A stretch of 64,000 bases of DNA from Neoarius graeffei. Lineage: Eukaryota; Chordata; Actinopteri; Siluriformes; Ariidae. A model generated the notes under the pieces. That model had not been told where the DNA came from and searched no databases. It saw only the letters and a program-made list of their open reading frames with translations. How positions within the stretch are numbered: position 1 is the first letter of the stretch; each line of letters begins with the position of its first letter. Of the stretch, positions 38,078 to 50,742 are shown in pieces. The stretch spans positions 11,654,551 to 11,718,550 of the forward strand of contig NC_083570.1 of assembly GCF_027579695.1 (NCBI RefSeq). Reading direction: 5' to 3'. The position numbers were made by a program, and so were the translations under genes.

Positions 38078-39158
38078 AAAGTGCATATCACAGGTAAATT
38101 CAGGAGCAAGATCAATGTAATTCTCCTTTTTTAGTATCTCACTGGGCTGCGACAGCCCGTGACTAGTCAGAGACACAACAATTGCGATAAAATATGCAAA
38201 TTAGTGACATTTTCACTTGGAATCACACTGAATTGATATTCGCATATTTTATCGCAATTGTTATGTCTCCAACTAGTCGCAGGCTGTCACGGCTCGGCTT
38301 TCCCTCGGCAGGCAGGGAACTAGAGGAAGCCTCACGGAAACCGACTTCAGAAGGGTTCATGACGGCTTTGCGACACCAGCGACGCATTTGCGGCTATTTT
38401 GAGAGACATTTTGTCGCACAAATTTTTTGAACATGTTCAAAATTCAGCGACAAAGGAGCGATGCTTTGCGACTCATGCGAGGAAATTGAGAAGCCCCGCG
38501 AATGTTTTAAGACACTTGAAACTCTCTCGTGAATGACGTTCGCAATTTGTTGCAAGCTGTCACAGCCCAGTGAGATACTAGCTCAAAGTGCATATCCTGG
38601 ACCAATTTGGTTTTTTTTTTTATATGAAAGTATGTCCCTTTACACACTCATCCAGAAGGGTAATTTTGCACAAGGCCATCTGTCTACAGCAGAAAAAAAT
38701 AAAATAACAAAACGCGTCTGGAGAGTCTGGAGCCAGATTCGTGACGTTACCTGCGGAAGCGCCAGCAGGCTGCGAGAGCTTGCACGGTTTCAGTGCACAG
38801 CCTGTGTAGACCAAGCGCTCCCATTTCTCTCTCATTGTCCAGTCTTTTGGAAAACGATGAGTACATGTGACAAATAAAGGTTTCTTCTTCTATTTTGTAT
38901 TCAACTTTGGTCAAATATCTGTCACATTTTGTGCAATTTTTTTACCTTGCACAATATCAGTTGAAATCAAGCCATTTGAGGCGAATTGGTCCTCCTCTGA
39001 AAAAACTTGGCATTTGGATTTCCCAGCAAATGTTGATTTTGGTGACGTCGTGTGCGGGACGCCTCCTTCTGAGTCCTACATCAGCACTGGTTTGTTTATA
39101 AGAAAACGACCTGGTGGTTTTCTGCAAATTTCTTCAATGTTATCACGTAATTATTAAA
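38078..39158. mobile_element. MITE region: palindrome-rich TIR element and unassigned repeat
   Basis: At 38132-38578 a TIR element has ends AGTATCTCACTGGGCTG and CAGCCCAGTGAGATACT with an interior stretch containing GCGACTAGTTGGAGAC-like and ATTGCGATAAAATATGC blocks in both orientations. Related copies lie at 39223-39405 (partial) and 58075-59141. It is flanked on both sides by AAAGTGCATATC (38081 and 38584), so it may have entered an older repeat. The rest (38590-39158) is unassigned but repeat-like. Confidence 0.6.
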
Positions 39159-39222
39159 ATGGTTAACAGATGTATCGTAGGAGGGTGTAGCAACAACAAT
39201 CTTGATGGGATTAGTACTCATC
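39159..39222 (+). pseudogene. THAP-domain start, truncated
   Basis: From the ATG the frame reads MVNRCIVGGCSNNNLDGIST, which has the C-x4-C opening and GGCSN block typical of THAP domains in fish P-element- or Kolobok-type proteins. It is cut off at 39222 by a partial copy of the AGTATCTCACTGGG MITE family. Confidence 0.5.
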
Positions 39223-39408
39223 GTGAGGCTTCCTCTACTTCCCTGCCTGCCGAGGGAAAGCCGTGACTAGCTGGAGACACAACAGTTGCGATAAAATATG
39301 CGAATATCAATTCAGTGTGATTCCAAGTAAAAATCGTCACTAATTTGCATATTTTATCACAATTGTTGTGTCTCCAACTAGTCACAGGCTGTCACAGCCC
39401 AGTGAGAT

Positions 39409-39572
39409 ACTACCCTTAACCTAACCGTATGGGGGAAACCAGAGCAAACCTACACAGACACAAAGAGAACACGCAAACTCCACACAGAAAGGCCCCTGCC
39501 AGCCGCTCTGGGCTCGAACCCAGAACCTTCTTACTGTGAGGCAACTGTGCTAACCACTTATGCCACCCAAGG
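39409..39572 (-). repeat. Partial type 2 SINE
   Basis: tRNA-like head on the minus strand (GGGCTCGAACCC) with the same head variant GCCGCTCTGGGCTCGAACCC seen at 38019-38038, suggesting a local duplication or a shared sub-family. Confidence 0.6.
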
Positions 39573-39896
39573 ATTTCTTTTACAGCTGTTTCTAAGTTCA
39601 TTATCGAAGCCATGTCGATATTTCTCATTTCCAGAAAAGTCAAGGTATCTCCCCTCTTCCACATACAAGTCCTCACAAGCACCCATGATTGGCTCGTGTT
39701 GCTGTGACTGGTGAGATAAAAGACTATCCTCCTCCAACCTAGAGAACACGCCCACTTTTGTTCTCTTCACTCCCAGCTTGTTGGAACATAGATATTCGAA
39801 ACACAATCTCATGATGATGCTCTAATGTTTTGACGTTTCGATGAAATCAATCCTAACAAAGCATGATATCCTCTTTGGCAGTGTTTTATATGTAAA

Positions 39897-40029
39897 TAAT
39901 ATTGGCTGGCGTTGAGTGGTATATCAGATATATTCCATTCAGCTAGCATGATACGGAATGAACAAATCGAAGACGAGTAGCTAAATGGAATATATCTGAT
40001 AGACCACGAAAAAAAGCCAGCCAATATTA
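39897..40029. mobile_element. Short hairpin element, copy 1
   Basis: Nearly the whole 133 bases folds back on itself: TAATATTGGCTGGC at the left and GCCAGCCAATATTA at the right, with ATCAGATATATTCCATT and AATGGAATATATCTGAT inside. Resembles Angel-type short inverted-repeat elements of fish. Confidence 0.75.
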
Positions 40030-40039
40030 TGATTATTCC

Positions 40040-41238
40040 GTATTTAACAAAGCAAACCTGGCGGCCATGTTTGTTTACAAATTGTCACAGTCGCTCGCTC
40101 GCTAGCATGGAAGTTTTACGTCTCCGACATGTGGCATCATGTCTTGATAACCATGCAATATCATGAGCCATATTCAACAGTCATTCTCCAATGGGTAGAG
40201 TGACATAATACACGTAGGATAAGCAATATGCTAACAATATTGCATGCTATCAAACCAAATGAATGAAACCTGTTAGAAGGGAATAGAACATATTTTTATT
40301 CCATGGAAAAAGTGTCCTGTATGTAGAATAATTAAATAACATTGGCTGGCGTTGAGTGGTCTATCAGATATATTCCATTCAGCTAGCATGATATTGAATG
40401 AATCGAAGACGAGTAGCTGAATGGAATATATCTGACAGACCATGAAAAAAAGCCAGCCAATATTATTATTATTATTATACATACAAACTCTCTTCATATC
40501 AGCATTCTCGAAGGCTAACGCACAACTCAGTCCTGTTAGCAAGGCAGTCCAGTTAACTTCTAGCCGGTGTAGCATTCATCACTAGTATTAGCGAAGGCCA
40601 ACATGAGCTTGGCTGCGACTCGGTGCTGTTAGCGCGGCAGTCCAATTACCTTCCTGCCGGTTTAGTGTTAGCGAAGGCCAATGCTAGTGCAGTCAAGCCA
40701 AATATTATAATTTTTTTTCCCTGTGTAATTTACTTAGTTACTTTTCAAATCAACCTTGACAGCTACACACACCGGAGCAGCCAAAGTTCTCTCAAAATCT
40801 TCTGCTTTTAATGAAGCAAACCCGGTGGCCATGTTTGTTTACAAATTGTCACCATCACTTGCTAGCACGAGCCCTGTGATGACCTGGCGACTTGTCCAGG
40901 GTGTACCCCGCCTTTCGCCCGTAGTCAGCTGGGATAGGCTCCAGCTTGCCTGCGACCCTGTAGAACAGGATAAAGCGGCTAGAGATAATGAGATGAGATG
41001 AGACTTGCTAGCATGGAACTTTGACGTCTCCAACGTGTGATGTTGTGTTGTCTTGACAACGTGCAATATTGTAACAATATTGCACGCTCATTCTCCATTG
41101 GATAGAGTGGCATAATACACGTAGGATAAGCGATATGCTAACAATATTGCATGCTATCAATAAACTCACTAGAAGGGAATAGAACACATGCTTTTATTCC
41201 ATAGAACAAGTGTCCTGCATGTATAATAATTCCCAATA
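40040..41238. repeat. Direct local duplication with hairpin copy 2 and a SINE
   Basis: 40040-40333 and about 40812-41235 are diverged direct copies (shared ATGTTTGTTTACAAATTGTC, ACACGTAGGATAAGC and CAATATTGCATGCTATCAA). Hairpin element copy 2 lies at 40337-40464 between them. The second copy holds a 5'-truncated type 1 SINE (40871-41003) flanked by ACTTGCTAGCA. Confidence 0.7.
40871..41003 (+). repeat. 5'-truncated type 1 SINE
   Basis: Only the 3' third is present (GTGATGACCTGGCGACTTGT to the GAGATGAGATGAG tail). The 11-bp ACTTGCTAGCA on both sides is a target-site duplication, so truncation occurred at insertion. Confidence 0.8.
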
Positions 41239-41828
41239 TTTCACTCCGATGACATCACTCCCGGTGTTTTCCTGCTGGCGAGATGTGCATTGTCAAAATG
41301 GCGAACCGGTTCAAAATTAAATTATTTTGATTAAGTTGGAAGCCATGGCCTAATGTTTAGAGAAGCAGCTTTGGGAACAAAAGATTGCTGGTTTGATTCC
41401 CTGCACCAGCAGGAATGTCTGAAGTGCCCTTGAACCTATTGATTATTGCTTTGTCATCCTTTACTCGGAGATGTGATGTGATTTAGTGATATTACAAACT
41501 TGAGCTCCTTGTAGTTTTGCTCGATTTAGGTTCGAGCATCTGGTGAGGCGCTGGCATACAGGTGTGAGTAGGGAGTCAAACTCTTGCGGTTACCAGCCTG
41601 GGAAGACCAGGCCCTGGTATAGGACGGGTTTTGACTTGACTTCGAGGCAAAATTTCTCTTTAATTCAGAAAAAAATGTGATTTTAGCGCTATGAAACACC
41701 TACAATCCAAACAACAACAATCTATAAAATCAGAATCGACATTCTGTAAAGCTGCTTTGTAGCAATGTCCATTCTTAAAAGTGCTATACAAATAAAATTT
41801 AATTTAATTTAATTCAATTCCATTTACA
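41239..41828. other. Intergenic, unassigned
   Basis: No gene or element ends were recognised; includes repeat-like AAGTGCTATACAAATAAAAT near 41778, a common 3' end of fish repeats. Confidence 0.35.
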
Positions 41829-42455
41829 CTCACTGACTGGCCACTTTAATCGGAACGTCTTGTTGTTGTTGATTCTAAGATCCCTGTTCTTGGCTGCAGG
41901 AGTGGAACCCAATATGTTCTTCTGTTCTGCTGTTGTATGCTGAGATGCTTTTCTGCTCACCACGGTTGTAAAGAGTGATTATATGAGTTACTATATCCTT
42001 CCTGGCAAAAAAAGCTTGCACCACCTCAAATCTGTCCATTTCCCTCTGACCTCTCTTATCAACAAGGTGTTTGTTTCCACCCACAGAACTGTCACTCACT
42101 CACTCACTCGATGTTTTTTGTTTTTCGCACCATTCTGTGTACAGACTGTTTGTTGTGTGTGAAAACCCCAGATGGAGATCAGCAGTTTATGAAATACTCA
42201 AACCAAAAATACTCGTCTGGCTCGAACCAACACCCATGCCACAGTGAAAGAAAGTCACAAATCAATGTGAGATCACAATTTTTTCCCATTCTGATGTTTG
42301 AACACTGTGAACATGAACTGAAGCTCTTGATTTGTATCTGCGTGATTTGCTGCATCAAGGGATCGGCTGATTAGAGAACTGCATCAAACTGCTGCAGGTG
42401 GGTGGATGGATGAATGGGTGTGCCTAATAATGTGGCCGGTAAGGTGGTGGCAACA
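41829..42455. mobile_element. TIR element, copy 1 of the CACTGACTGGCCAC family
   Basis: Starts ACTCACTGACTGGCCACTTT and ends, inverted, near TAATAATGTGGCCGGTAAGG. A diverged second copy lies at about 58030-59600, split by another MITE. No coding capacity was recognised. Confidence 0.55.
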
Positions 42456-42860
42456 GCGGCCGGCTGGCAGCGTCTTTCGTTGCTTCTCTGGATGAAATCC
42501 ACGACTATCCGTTCAGTCCTGTATTTTAGTGCTTTCTCTGCTACATTACATTTTTCACTGCAGTGAATTTTTAGCACTTCCTGATCCCGCACATTATTTT
42601 TAGAATTTTTTCCTTACTATTACGCATCTTTCAACATGTACAGTGGTGCTTGAAAGTTTGTGAACCCTTTAGAATTTTCTATATTTCTGCATAAATATGA
42701 CCGAAACCATCATCAGATTTTCACACAAGTCCTAAAAGTAGATAAAGAGAACCCAGTTAAACAAATGAGATAAAAATATTATACTTGGTCATTTATTTAT
42801 TGAGGAAAATGATCCAATATTACATATCTGTGAGTGGCAAAAGCACGTGAACCTTTGCTT

Positions 42861-43855
42861 TCAGTATCTGGTGTGACCCCCTTGTGCAGCAATAACTGCA
42901 ACTAAACGTTTGCGGTAACTGTTGATCAGTCCTGCACACCAGCTTGAAGGAATTTTAGCCCGTTCCTCTGTACAGAACAGCTTCAACTCTGGGATGTTGG
43001 TGGGTTTCCTCACATGAACTGCTCGCTTCAGGTCCTTCCACAACATTTCCATTGGATTAAGGTCAGGACTTTGACTTGGCCATTCCAAAACATTAACTTT
43101 ATTCTTCTTTAACCATTCTTTGGTAGAACGACTTGTGTGCTTAGGGTCGTTGTCTTGCTGCATGACCCATCTTCTCTTGAGATTCAGTTCATGGACAGAT
43201 GTCCTGACATTTTCCTTTAGAATTCGCTGGTATAATTCAGAATTCATTGTTCCATCAATGAATGGCAAGCCGTCCTGGCCCAGATGCAGCAAAACAGGCC
43301 CAAACCATGATACTACCACCACCATGTTTCACAGATGGGATAAGGTTCTTATTCTGGAATGCAGTGTTTTCCTTTCTCCAAACATAACGCTTCTCATTTA
43401 AACCAAAAAGTTCTATTTTGGTCTCATCCGTCCACAAAACATTTTTCCAAAATAGCCTTCTGGCTTGTCCACGTGATCTTTAGCAAACTGCAGACGAGCA
43501 GCAATGTTCTTTTTGGAGAGCAGTGGCTTTCTCCTTGCAACCCTGCCATGCACACCATTGTTGTTGAGTGTTTTCCTGATGGTGGACTCATGAACATTAA
43601 CATTAGCCAATGTGAGAGTGGCCTTCAGTTGCTCAGAAGTTACCCTGGGGTCCTTTGTGACCTCGCCGACTATTACACGCCTTGCTCTTGGAGTGATCTT
43701 TGTTGGTCGACCACTCCTGGGGAGGGTAACAATGGTCTTGAATTTCCTCCATTTGTACACAATCTGTCTGACTGTGGATTGGTGGAGTCCAAACTCTTTA
43801 GAGATGGTTTTGTAACCTTTTCCAGCCTGATGAGCATCAGCAAAGCTTTTTCTGA
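42861..43855 (-). pseudogene. Tc1 transposase pseudogene, copy C
   Basis: Frames 43855-43413 and 43325-42861 hold most of a transposase ([43 protein letters not shown]). The N-terminal codons lie beyond the foldback insertion at 45850-45880. A break near 43445 and the extra base at CAATGAATGGCAAGCC (43256-43271), shared with copies A and B, disrupt the frame. Confidence 0.8.
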
Positions 43856-45464
43856 GGCCCTGTCCACACGGCAACGGATTCAGGTGACTCCGATACAATT
43901 GCTTATCGTTTAGGCCTGGCGTCCACACGGCACCGGCGTTTTGGGTGCCCAAAACGCAATCTTTTTGAGAACGGGTTCCAGAGTGGAAAGATCTGGCAAC
44001 GTTGCCATTGTGAAGTCGTCTGGATGAGTAGAACGGATTTGTTTACGATGATGTCACAACCACATGACTGTGAGTGCTTCACGCCGGGTAGAAGTGTAAC
44101 GAATATCACCAGGAAAAAGCCTTACAGAGCACTAGTGAGAGTGAAACACGAGCTTGGATATTATTATTATTATTATTATGTTCAGTGTTAGTTCACAGTA
44201 GTAAAGCAAGAAGCAGAATAGTGACAGTAATAGTGAAGCAAAAACATGCAATTGTACAAACACTGCAGCTCTACAGCAAAATATTCATTTATGAAATGGT
44301 CTGATTCTTAACACCAGTAGTGCCAATGATCTGCTCATTGCGATGCGAGTTGTCAACAAATCCTATAACTTGGTTCATGAAACACGCTTACAAAATATTT
44401 TCACTGTGAATATTTATTGTGTAATGGTGCAATCCCGCCAGCAAAAATAGGGGAAAAAAGGAGCGATCTCACCTCTTCAGATGTTGATTTAAGTCCGACA
44501 ATACATTCCTTAAAAAGGGCGTAGAGGAGCAAATTAATCCAATTTATTCCAGACCATTAAAGACGCCGCCTTCCGCGTAGAATCATATGTCATCCTCGCC
44601 GGCATTTTGGAAAGGTCAAAGCGGAGAATAAAGATTAGCTGCGTTTAACTGTACCAACAGGTTTACCATCCAAACGAGATCACATGGGATTACCTTTCAC
44701 AGGTGAGACTGGAAAAATACTTTTCATTGTATTTGGTCATTATAATGTAATTTTACAAACAGATTTTCCTGACTTTGTGGCTAATATGAAGTCTTGCGCA
44801 TAATAGTTTATGCGCATGCGTCCTTACTTCCTGAGGCTACATCCACACGACAACGGCAACGAGATGTTATTTAAAAAAATATTGCGTCCAAATGGGCAAC
44901 GATCAGTAAAATATCAGGTCCATATGGCAATGCAACGTTTGCTGAAAACGATGCAATACACATGCCACACCTCTAGGGACGCTGTAAGACGGTCCCTTCG
45001 GAGACACCAGAACAATAGAAGAAGTAAGGACACATGCGCATAAACTATTATGCGCGAGACTTCATATTAGCCACAAAGTCAGAAAAATCTGTTCGTAAAA
45101 TTACATTATAATGACCAAATACAATGAAAAGTATTTTTCCAGTCTCACCTGTGAAAGGTAATCCCATGTGATCTCGTTTGGACGGCAAACCTGTTGGTAC
45201 AGTTAAACGCAGCACATGAATGAGGCATCTTTATTCTCCGCTTTGACCCATCCAATATGGCGGCGAGGATGACGTATGATTCTACGTGGAAGGCGGCGTC
45301 TTTAATGGTCCGGAATAAATTGAATGCTACACGTTGATGGATTAATTTGTTCTTCTACGCCCTTTTTGAGGAATGTATTGTAGGACTTAAACCAACATCT
45401 GAAGAGGTGAGATCGCTCCTTTTTTCCCTATTTTTGCTGGCGGGATTGACTCTGCCCTAAGGGT

Positions 45465-45504
<40 letters not shown>

Positions 45505-45846
45505 TTGCACCATTACACAATAAATATTCACAGTGAAAATATTTTGTAAGCGCGTTTCATGAACCAAGTTATAGGATTTGTTGACAACTCGCATCGAGTT
45601 TGTTACACTTCTATCCGGCGTGAAGCACTCACAGTCATGTGGTTGTGACGTCATCGTAAACAAATCCGTTCTACTCATCCAGACGACTTCGCAACGGCAA
45701 CGTTGCCAGATCTTTCCACTCTGGAACCCGTTCTCAAAAGATTGCGTTTTGGGGCACCCAAAACGCCGGTGCCGTGTGGACGCCAGGCCTAAACGATAAA
45801 CAATTGTATCGGATTCACCTGAATCCCTTGCCGTGTGGACAGGGCC
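43856..45846. mobile_element. 1991-bp foldback (palindromic) element
   Basis: Ends GGCCCTGTCCACACGGCAAC and GTGTGGACAGGGCC, flanked by TGA (43853-43855 and 45847-45849), a 3-bp duplication. Outer arms 43856-44101 and 45599-45846 are inverted copies, and so are inner arms 44338-44831 and 45017-45596. About 236 bases (44102-44337) occur only on the left, and a CT run (about 45468-45500) only on the right. The central spacer (44832-45016) is about 185 bases and again contains CATCCACACGACAACGGCAA. No convincing coding sequence. Confidence 0.8.
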
Positions 45847-46499
45847 TGAGGTCCTCAGAAATCTCCCTTGTTTGTGCCATGATACACTTCCACAAACATG
45901 TGTTGTGAAGATCAGAGTTTGATAGATCCCTGTTCTTTAAATAAAACAGGGTGCCCACTCACACCTGATTGTCATCCCATTGATTGAAAACACCTGACTC
46001 TAATTTCACCTTCAAATTAACTGCTAATCCTAGGGGTTCACATACTTTTGCCACTCACAGATATGTAATATTGGATCATTTTCCTCAATAAATAAATGAC
46101 CAAGTATCATATTTTTGTCTAATTTGTTTAACTGGGTTCTCTTTATCTACTTTTAGGACTTGTGTGAAAATCTGATGATGTTTTAGGTCATATTTATGCA
46201 GAAATATAGAAACTTTTAAAGGGATCGCAAACTTTCAAGCACCACTGTAGCCTTGCATGTAGTTTGAAAGACTTGTGTAATGAAGACTAGATTGTGTAAT
46301 GAAGGGAGGAAAAAAAATAGCACCATAAACAAAACATTAAGCTAGAATGTGCTGACTCATCATAGGACTACGACTGATAAGTGTATTTGTGATGTTGCAA
46401 CACTACAGACAGGGAGCACCGTGGAAGGGAGAAGTCCTAAACAATCCAGACAGGGGCCTTGGAACATCAACTACTATGTTAATACACTATATTAGCATG

Positions 46500-47376
46500 C
46501 AGTACTGTGCAAAAGAAATGCTGGAGACCAAAAATGGCTTCAAGGATAATGAAATGAAATACGATCAGCAGTAAGCCATAATAAAATCAATATAACAAAG
46601 TCAATATTTGGTGTGAGACGAGACGACCCTTTGCTTTAGAAAAAAAATAGTCATCTCAGGTCCAATGAGTGCAGTTTTATAAGGAAATGAGCTGTCGTGA
46701 GCATGTACTGAGCATCTCGCAGAACCAGCCACAGTTCTTCTGGACACTCTGTCACACTTGCACCTTAATTGTGCACCAAAAAAAAAAAGTAGCCTTCATT
46801 ATGTTTCTTTTTTAATCTGAAAAGTGGTAATACACTCCTGAGACATACGGTATTACAAACTTTTTTTTTTCCTGTGCTGGAAAACGAACAAACGTTTTGA
46901 CTCGATAATGTAGAAGAGGTCACGGGCGCAGATAGAGGGTGGGACGGGTGGGATTCGTCCCACCCAGATTTAAATTCACCTCGTTCGGTCCCCCCCACTT
47001 ATAGGGAGGAAAAAACGTCTATGCTGTCTTTCTTTGCATAAGGCAAACCTCACGGAAAAATCAAAAGACTAATTACCATTCGGTTTATTGAGGTGCACAG
47101 CAGTGTATACATAGTTGCAACAACTCACATAAAACAAAACAAAGACTGATATTCGGTTGGTTGAGCTGCGCAGACTGCACAGGTTGTGAGCTCGAGCTTG
47201 GTTGCTATGGTTACCCACAACAAGTTTGACAGGCATATCGGGGTTGGGGTTGGTTTGCTGGCAGCTTTGTCCCCCCCAGTTCAAAAAACGTATCTGCGCC
47301 CCTGGAAGAGGTCATAAAACAGAAATCGATAACATGAAAGTTTGTATGGGGGGGCTAAAACTTTTGCACAGCACTG
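46500..47376. mobile_element. Tc1-like non-autonomous element holding a hAT-like MITE
   Basis: Ends CAGTACTGTGCAAAAG and CTTTTGCACAGCACTG. No transposase frame. It is interrupted by the hAT-like MITE at 46921-47304. The expected TA duplication is not seen at its ends. Confidence 0.55.
46921..47304 (+). mobile_element. hAT-like MITE, copy 2
   Basis: Ends CACGGGCGCAGATA and TATCTGCGCCCCTG; flanked by the perfect 8-bp duplication GAAGAGGT (46913-46920 and 47305-47312). The interior is almost the same as in copy 1 (25353-25740) and includes a fragment reading MLSFFA in one frame, possibly from a hAT transposase start. Confidence 0.85.
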
Positions 47377-48950
47377 TTTGTATGTATAGCGATATCATTT
47401 ATGATAAATGATGATACAGTACACTTCTTAATTATGGATATCATGAATAGTTATTATAGCAGGAGGCATATCAGGTGAAAATTCAATTTCAATCCAAATT
47501 GCTTGCTCTCAGAATTGAATGCAGAGCGACATATTTTTTTATATTCTGTAAAAAGTATGTTTATCTGTTCTTGAGATATTACAAATCAAAGATTGAAAAA
47601 AAGGCTTAATTTTTCGAAAACTGACGTGATATTCTGTATGAGGATCACATGGTCCAAAATTGGCCTCGTTAACCAATGAGATCAAATGGGGTTTTTTTCC
47701 TGAATAACTTTTCTATTTTTCAAGGTGTTTACATAGAAATTGGCAGGAACATAGACGGTTGGATACTGAATACAAAGTTTAAAAATTAGTAAAAACTAAT
47801 TCCACAAATTAGTGTTTAATTCTTATTAATTATGCTAATTAGGTAAAAACGTTAAATTTCTCTTCTTCAAAGTTTCACCAAATGGCTTTATTTGTGCAAT
47901 ATAAAGCTGATCTTAACTCTCATTTATACATCACAAACAAGGAGAAATCAATGTTCATGATAAAATATGCATAAATAAGCACTGAATGTCATTCACATCT
48001 ACCATTCTCTATCAAAATAAATAAAGTAATAAAAGATTATTTCTAACCCCCTCTTTGTGCTCTGTAGGACTTTGGATTTCTCAAAAGAAGGGCCTACTGG
48101 TGTTTATATGAAAGAAGATAAACGATAATTTCGATTAATATTCACAGCTTTCAAGGTGAACCTCGAAAAAACCGTGAGCCACATTCAATAAACAATTCAC
48201 ATTAACTGAACTGAAATCGACGCTCATGTTTCTGACTTCCGGTTTTTTAAAACATCATCGACAACTCCAGTTATATTCTGAAATAGTGATTTATTTATAA
48301 TCATGAATCAGTCTGATTTGAAAAAAAATAAGTAGGTAAAGCTTTGAAAACTCGCTTCAGAGTCTCCCGTGAATCACAACATCAAAACTAACGATGATGA
48401 CGGAAAATTTTGCTGAATCCTTCATCAGAAACAGTGAGAGCGAGAGAACATCCCCGTAAAAGTGATCTGATTGATACTGACAAGTAATAAAGTGGGAAAC
48501 CGATCAGAAAAGAGAGCGAGCCTGACCGTTTTCGGTTTCCCGACGTCCCACGAGCAGAGTTTTTACTCTGTTGTACCGAATTCAACCTGCCGTTCCTCCC
48601 AAAGCACTGAACAGATATTAATCAGATAAATTTCTTTGGAAAGCAGAGATTATAAGCTTTTTAATGATAGAAAATATGCAAGAGTTAACCAGTGACAGAT
48701 TTGGAAACTTAGATGAGCGTCTGCATGGAGAATTTTCACAGCATGGCCGGCGAGCGTCTGATACACCTAATAATATGAACAAACTCCACTGTTCCTGTAG
48801 ATCTTGCAAGTAATACTCACATATAGAATGTTCCGGAAATGATTTAGAGACAAAATTAACTGCAACGACACATTTTAATTGTGCAATTTAATTTAATAAG
48901 CCTCCAATGACCTTATGACCAGTAAATATACTTTTAACATTGAAATGTTT
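47377..48950. other. Intergenic, nothing recognised
   Basis: AT-rich DNA without element ends or recognisable coding frames. Confidence 0.4.
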
Positions 48951-49389
48951 AGGCCCTGATTTACTAAAAGATTTGCGTGCGATAACTTTTCACGCTAGCA
49001 GGCGACAAGTTGCGTGTGTTGCTTGTCTTGTGGGCGTGGCCTCACTCACTCCAGACGCCTTCTGTCCAAGCTTTATTGTTTCCATGCATTTACTGAGAGC
49101 ACAGGATAAAATGTGCGCCAAACAGTAAACCGGAACTAAAAACTGTTGGACCATATGGGCCTTAGGATTGGTCCAAAGAACCATTCGGGTCAGTTGTCTG
49201 GATTTGCTGCTTTACTGGATCATAACTCATTTGCATAGAATTAAAACAAATCTACGTTCAGATTGGTGCCACACACATGGAGAACTAAAGCCTAATTTTG
49301 GCGTCATTATTCCTTGTACGCACACAGTTATCTCCCTTTGCACATGCAAATTAGCGCCGATTACTCGTGATCTTAGTAAATCAGGGCCT
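48951..49389. mobile_element. 439-bp MITE with AGGCCCTGATTTACTAA ends
   Basis: AGGCCCTGATTTACTAA at the left and its exact inverse at the right. The interior is non-coding. A target duplication is not evident. Confidence 0.75.
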
Positions 49390-50742
49390 CGATGTACAGA
49401 TTTTAAAACCCATCCTTCTGGCACAGCACTCGAAGCACGTCCTCAGTGCCAGAATTCTCATATAAGCAGTTTATTTTGGCAAAAAACACTGCATGCAGTT
49501 AATTACTGATTATTATTTAGTCATGGAAAAAAACCACACTTCTCTTTTCTCAAGATCTCAGTCAAAGAATAAAGAAATGAAGCAACAGTGGCTGGTCGAT
49601 GTCACTCTATGCTCAGGATCTTCACACACGCACACACACACACACATGATATGTACATTCCTGCATCATGTAGTCCTTGTAAACATCAATCAATCAAACA
49701 GCTGTTTTTAACACGCCCGGTTTACATGGACAAAGTATTTCTTTTAAAAAATCGTAAAACAAACAAACAAACAAACAAACAAACAAACAAACCTCTTCTT
49801 CTAGCTTGCAGCTATTGTTTATGATTTAAATCTGAAAAAAAAAAACCTCAGATTGACTGGCTCACTTGGTAGCTATCTAGTAGCTAATCAGGTAGCAATG
49901 CGTCATTTCATTTTGTTTGAAAAAAAATTGTCGTCATCTCAAAGGACATTTTGATACGTCATGTCACGTCACATGAAGCAAAAACAACTGCTACACGCTA
50001 AGAAGGTTCTTCTTCTGCTTGGTAGATTTTCTTTTCTTTACTTCACGTTCGTGTCGACTACTGCTTCACGAGGGCGCGTTAAAAACGGCAGGAAAACATC
50101 TTTAGTCGTTTGCGAGGCAGATGGAATCTGTATCGCTTTGTACAACGGTACAAAAGAGGAAATAAAAACTTCACAGCGAGTTAATAGAACTAACAGTGAT
50201 CAAATAAATGATGTAAACAACAACAATGACCATACGCTGTACATCTGTCAAATATTTTATTGCGTAATTTCCATGGTCCAATCCGAGCTGCCTGATTTAC
50301 TGTATGCCTTACATCCAATCCAATCCAATCCAATCCAATATCTCTGAAGGACTCTATCTGATATGGACCAATCAGACATCTCTAACTTACACTGACCAAT
50401 CAAAGAAGTCCCTGAAAAAACAAACAAAAGCAAAACAAAACAGCAAAACCTACACCATCCGATCTGCCACCATACTGACTCTGACTCATGCTACATCTAT
50501 TCTATTGTTTAGCCATGCACAGCCATCTAAAATAATTTTTATTATCAATAAACAGCCTAATTTCTACACTTATACAGTATTTTTATTAAAAATGCTGTGA
50601 TCTATGAATGTATTTATTTACACAATACATAATGCGCATCATTTGCAAATGAACCTGTGACGATAGCAAACCGCGAGTGCTTCCTGACGTGTCCAACAGG
50701 ATATAATGCAATCATTCCCAACATATCAATTGTACAGCTGTA
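49390..50742. other. Intergenic with CAAA and CCAAT short repeats
   Basis: Contains (CAAA)n at about 49759-49792 and (CCAAT)n at about 50317-50340. No gene was recognised. Confidence 0.4.

Larger units (their letters stand above)
42641..46247 (-). mobile_element. Tc1 copy C, carrying a 2-kb foldback element
   Basis: The ends CAGTGGTGCTTGAAAG and CTTTCAAGCACCACTG are flanked by TA (42639-42640 and 46248-46249). The minus-strand transposase is split at 43855 by the insertion 43856-45846; without it the element would be about 1.6 kb. Confidence 0.9.

Noticed and set aside
47377-48950. Possible gene in a quiet AT-rich stretch
   Set aside because: No frame longer than about 65 codons has recognisable homology, and no paired splice signals were found.
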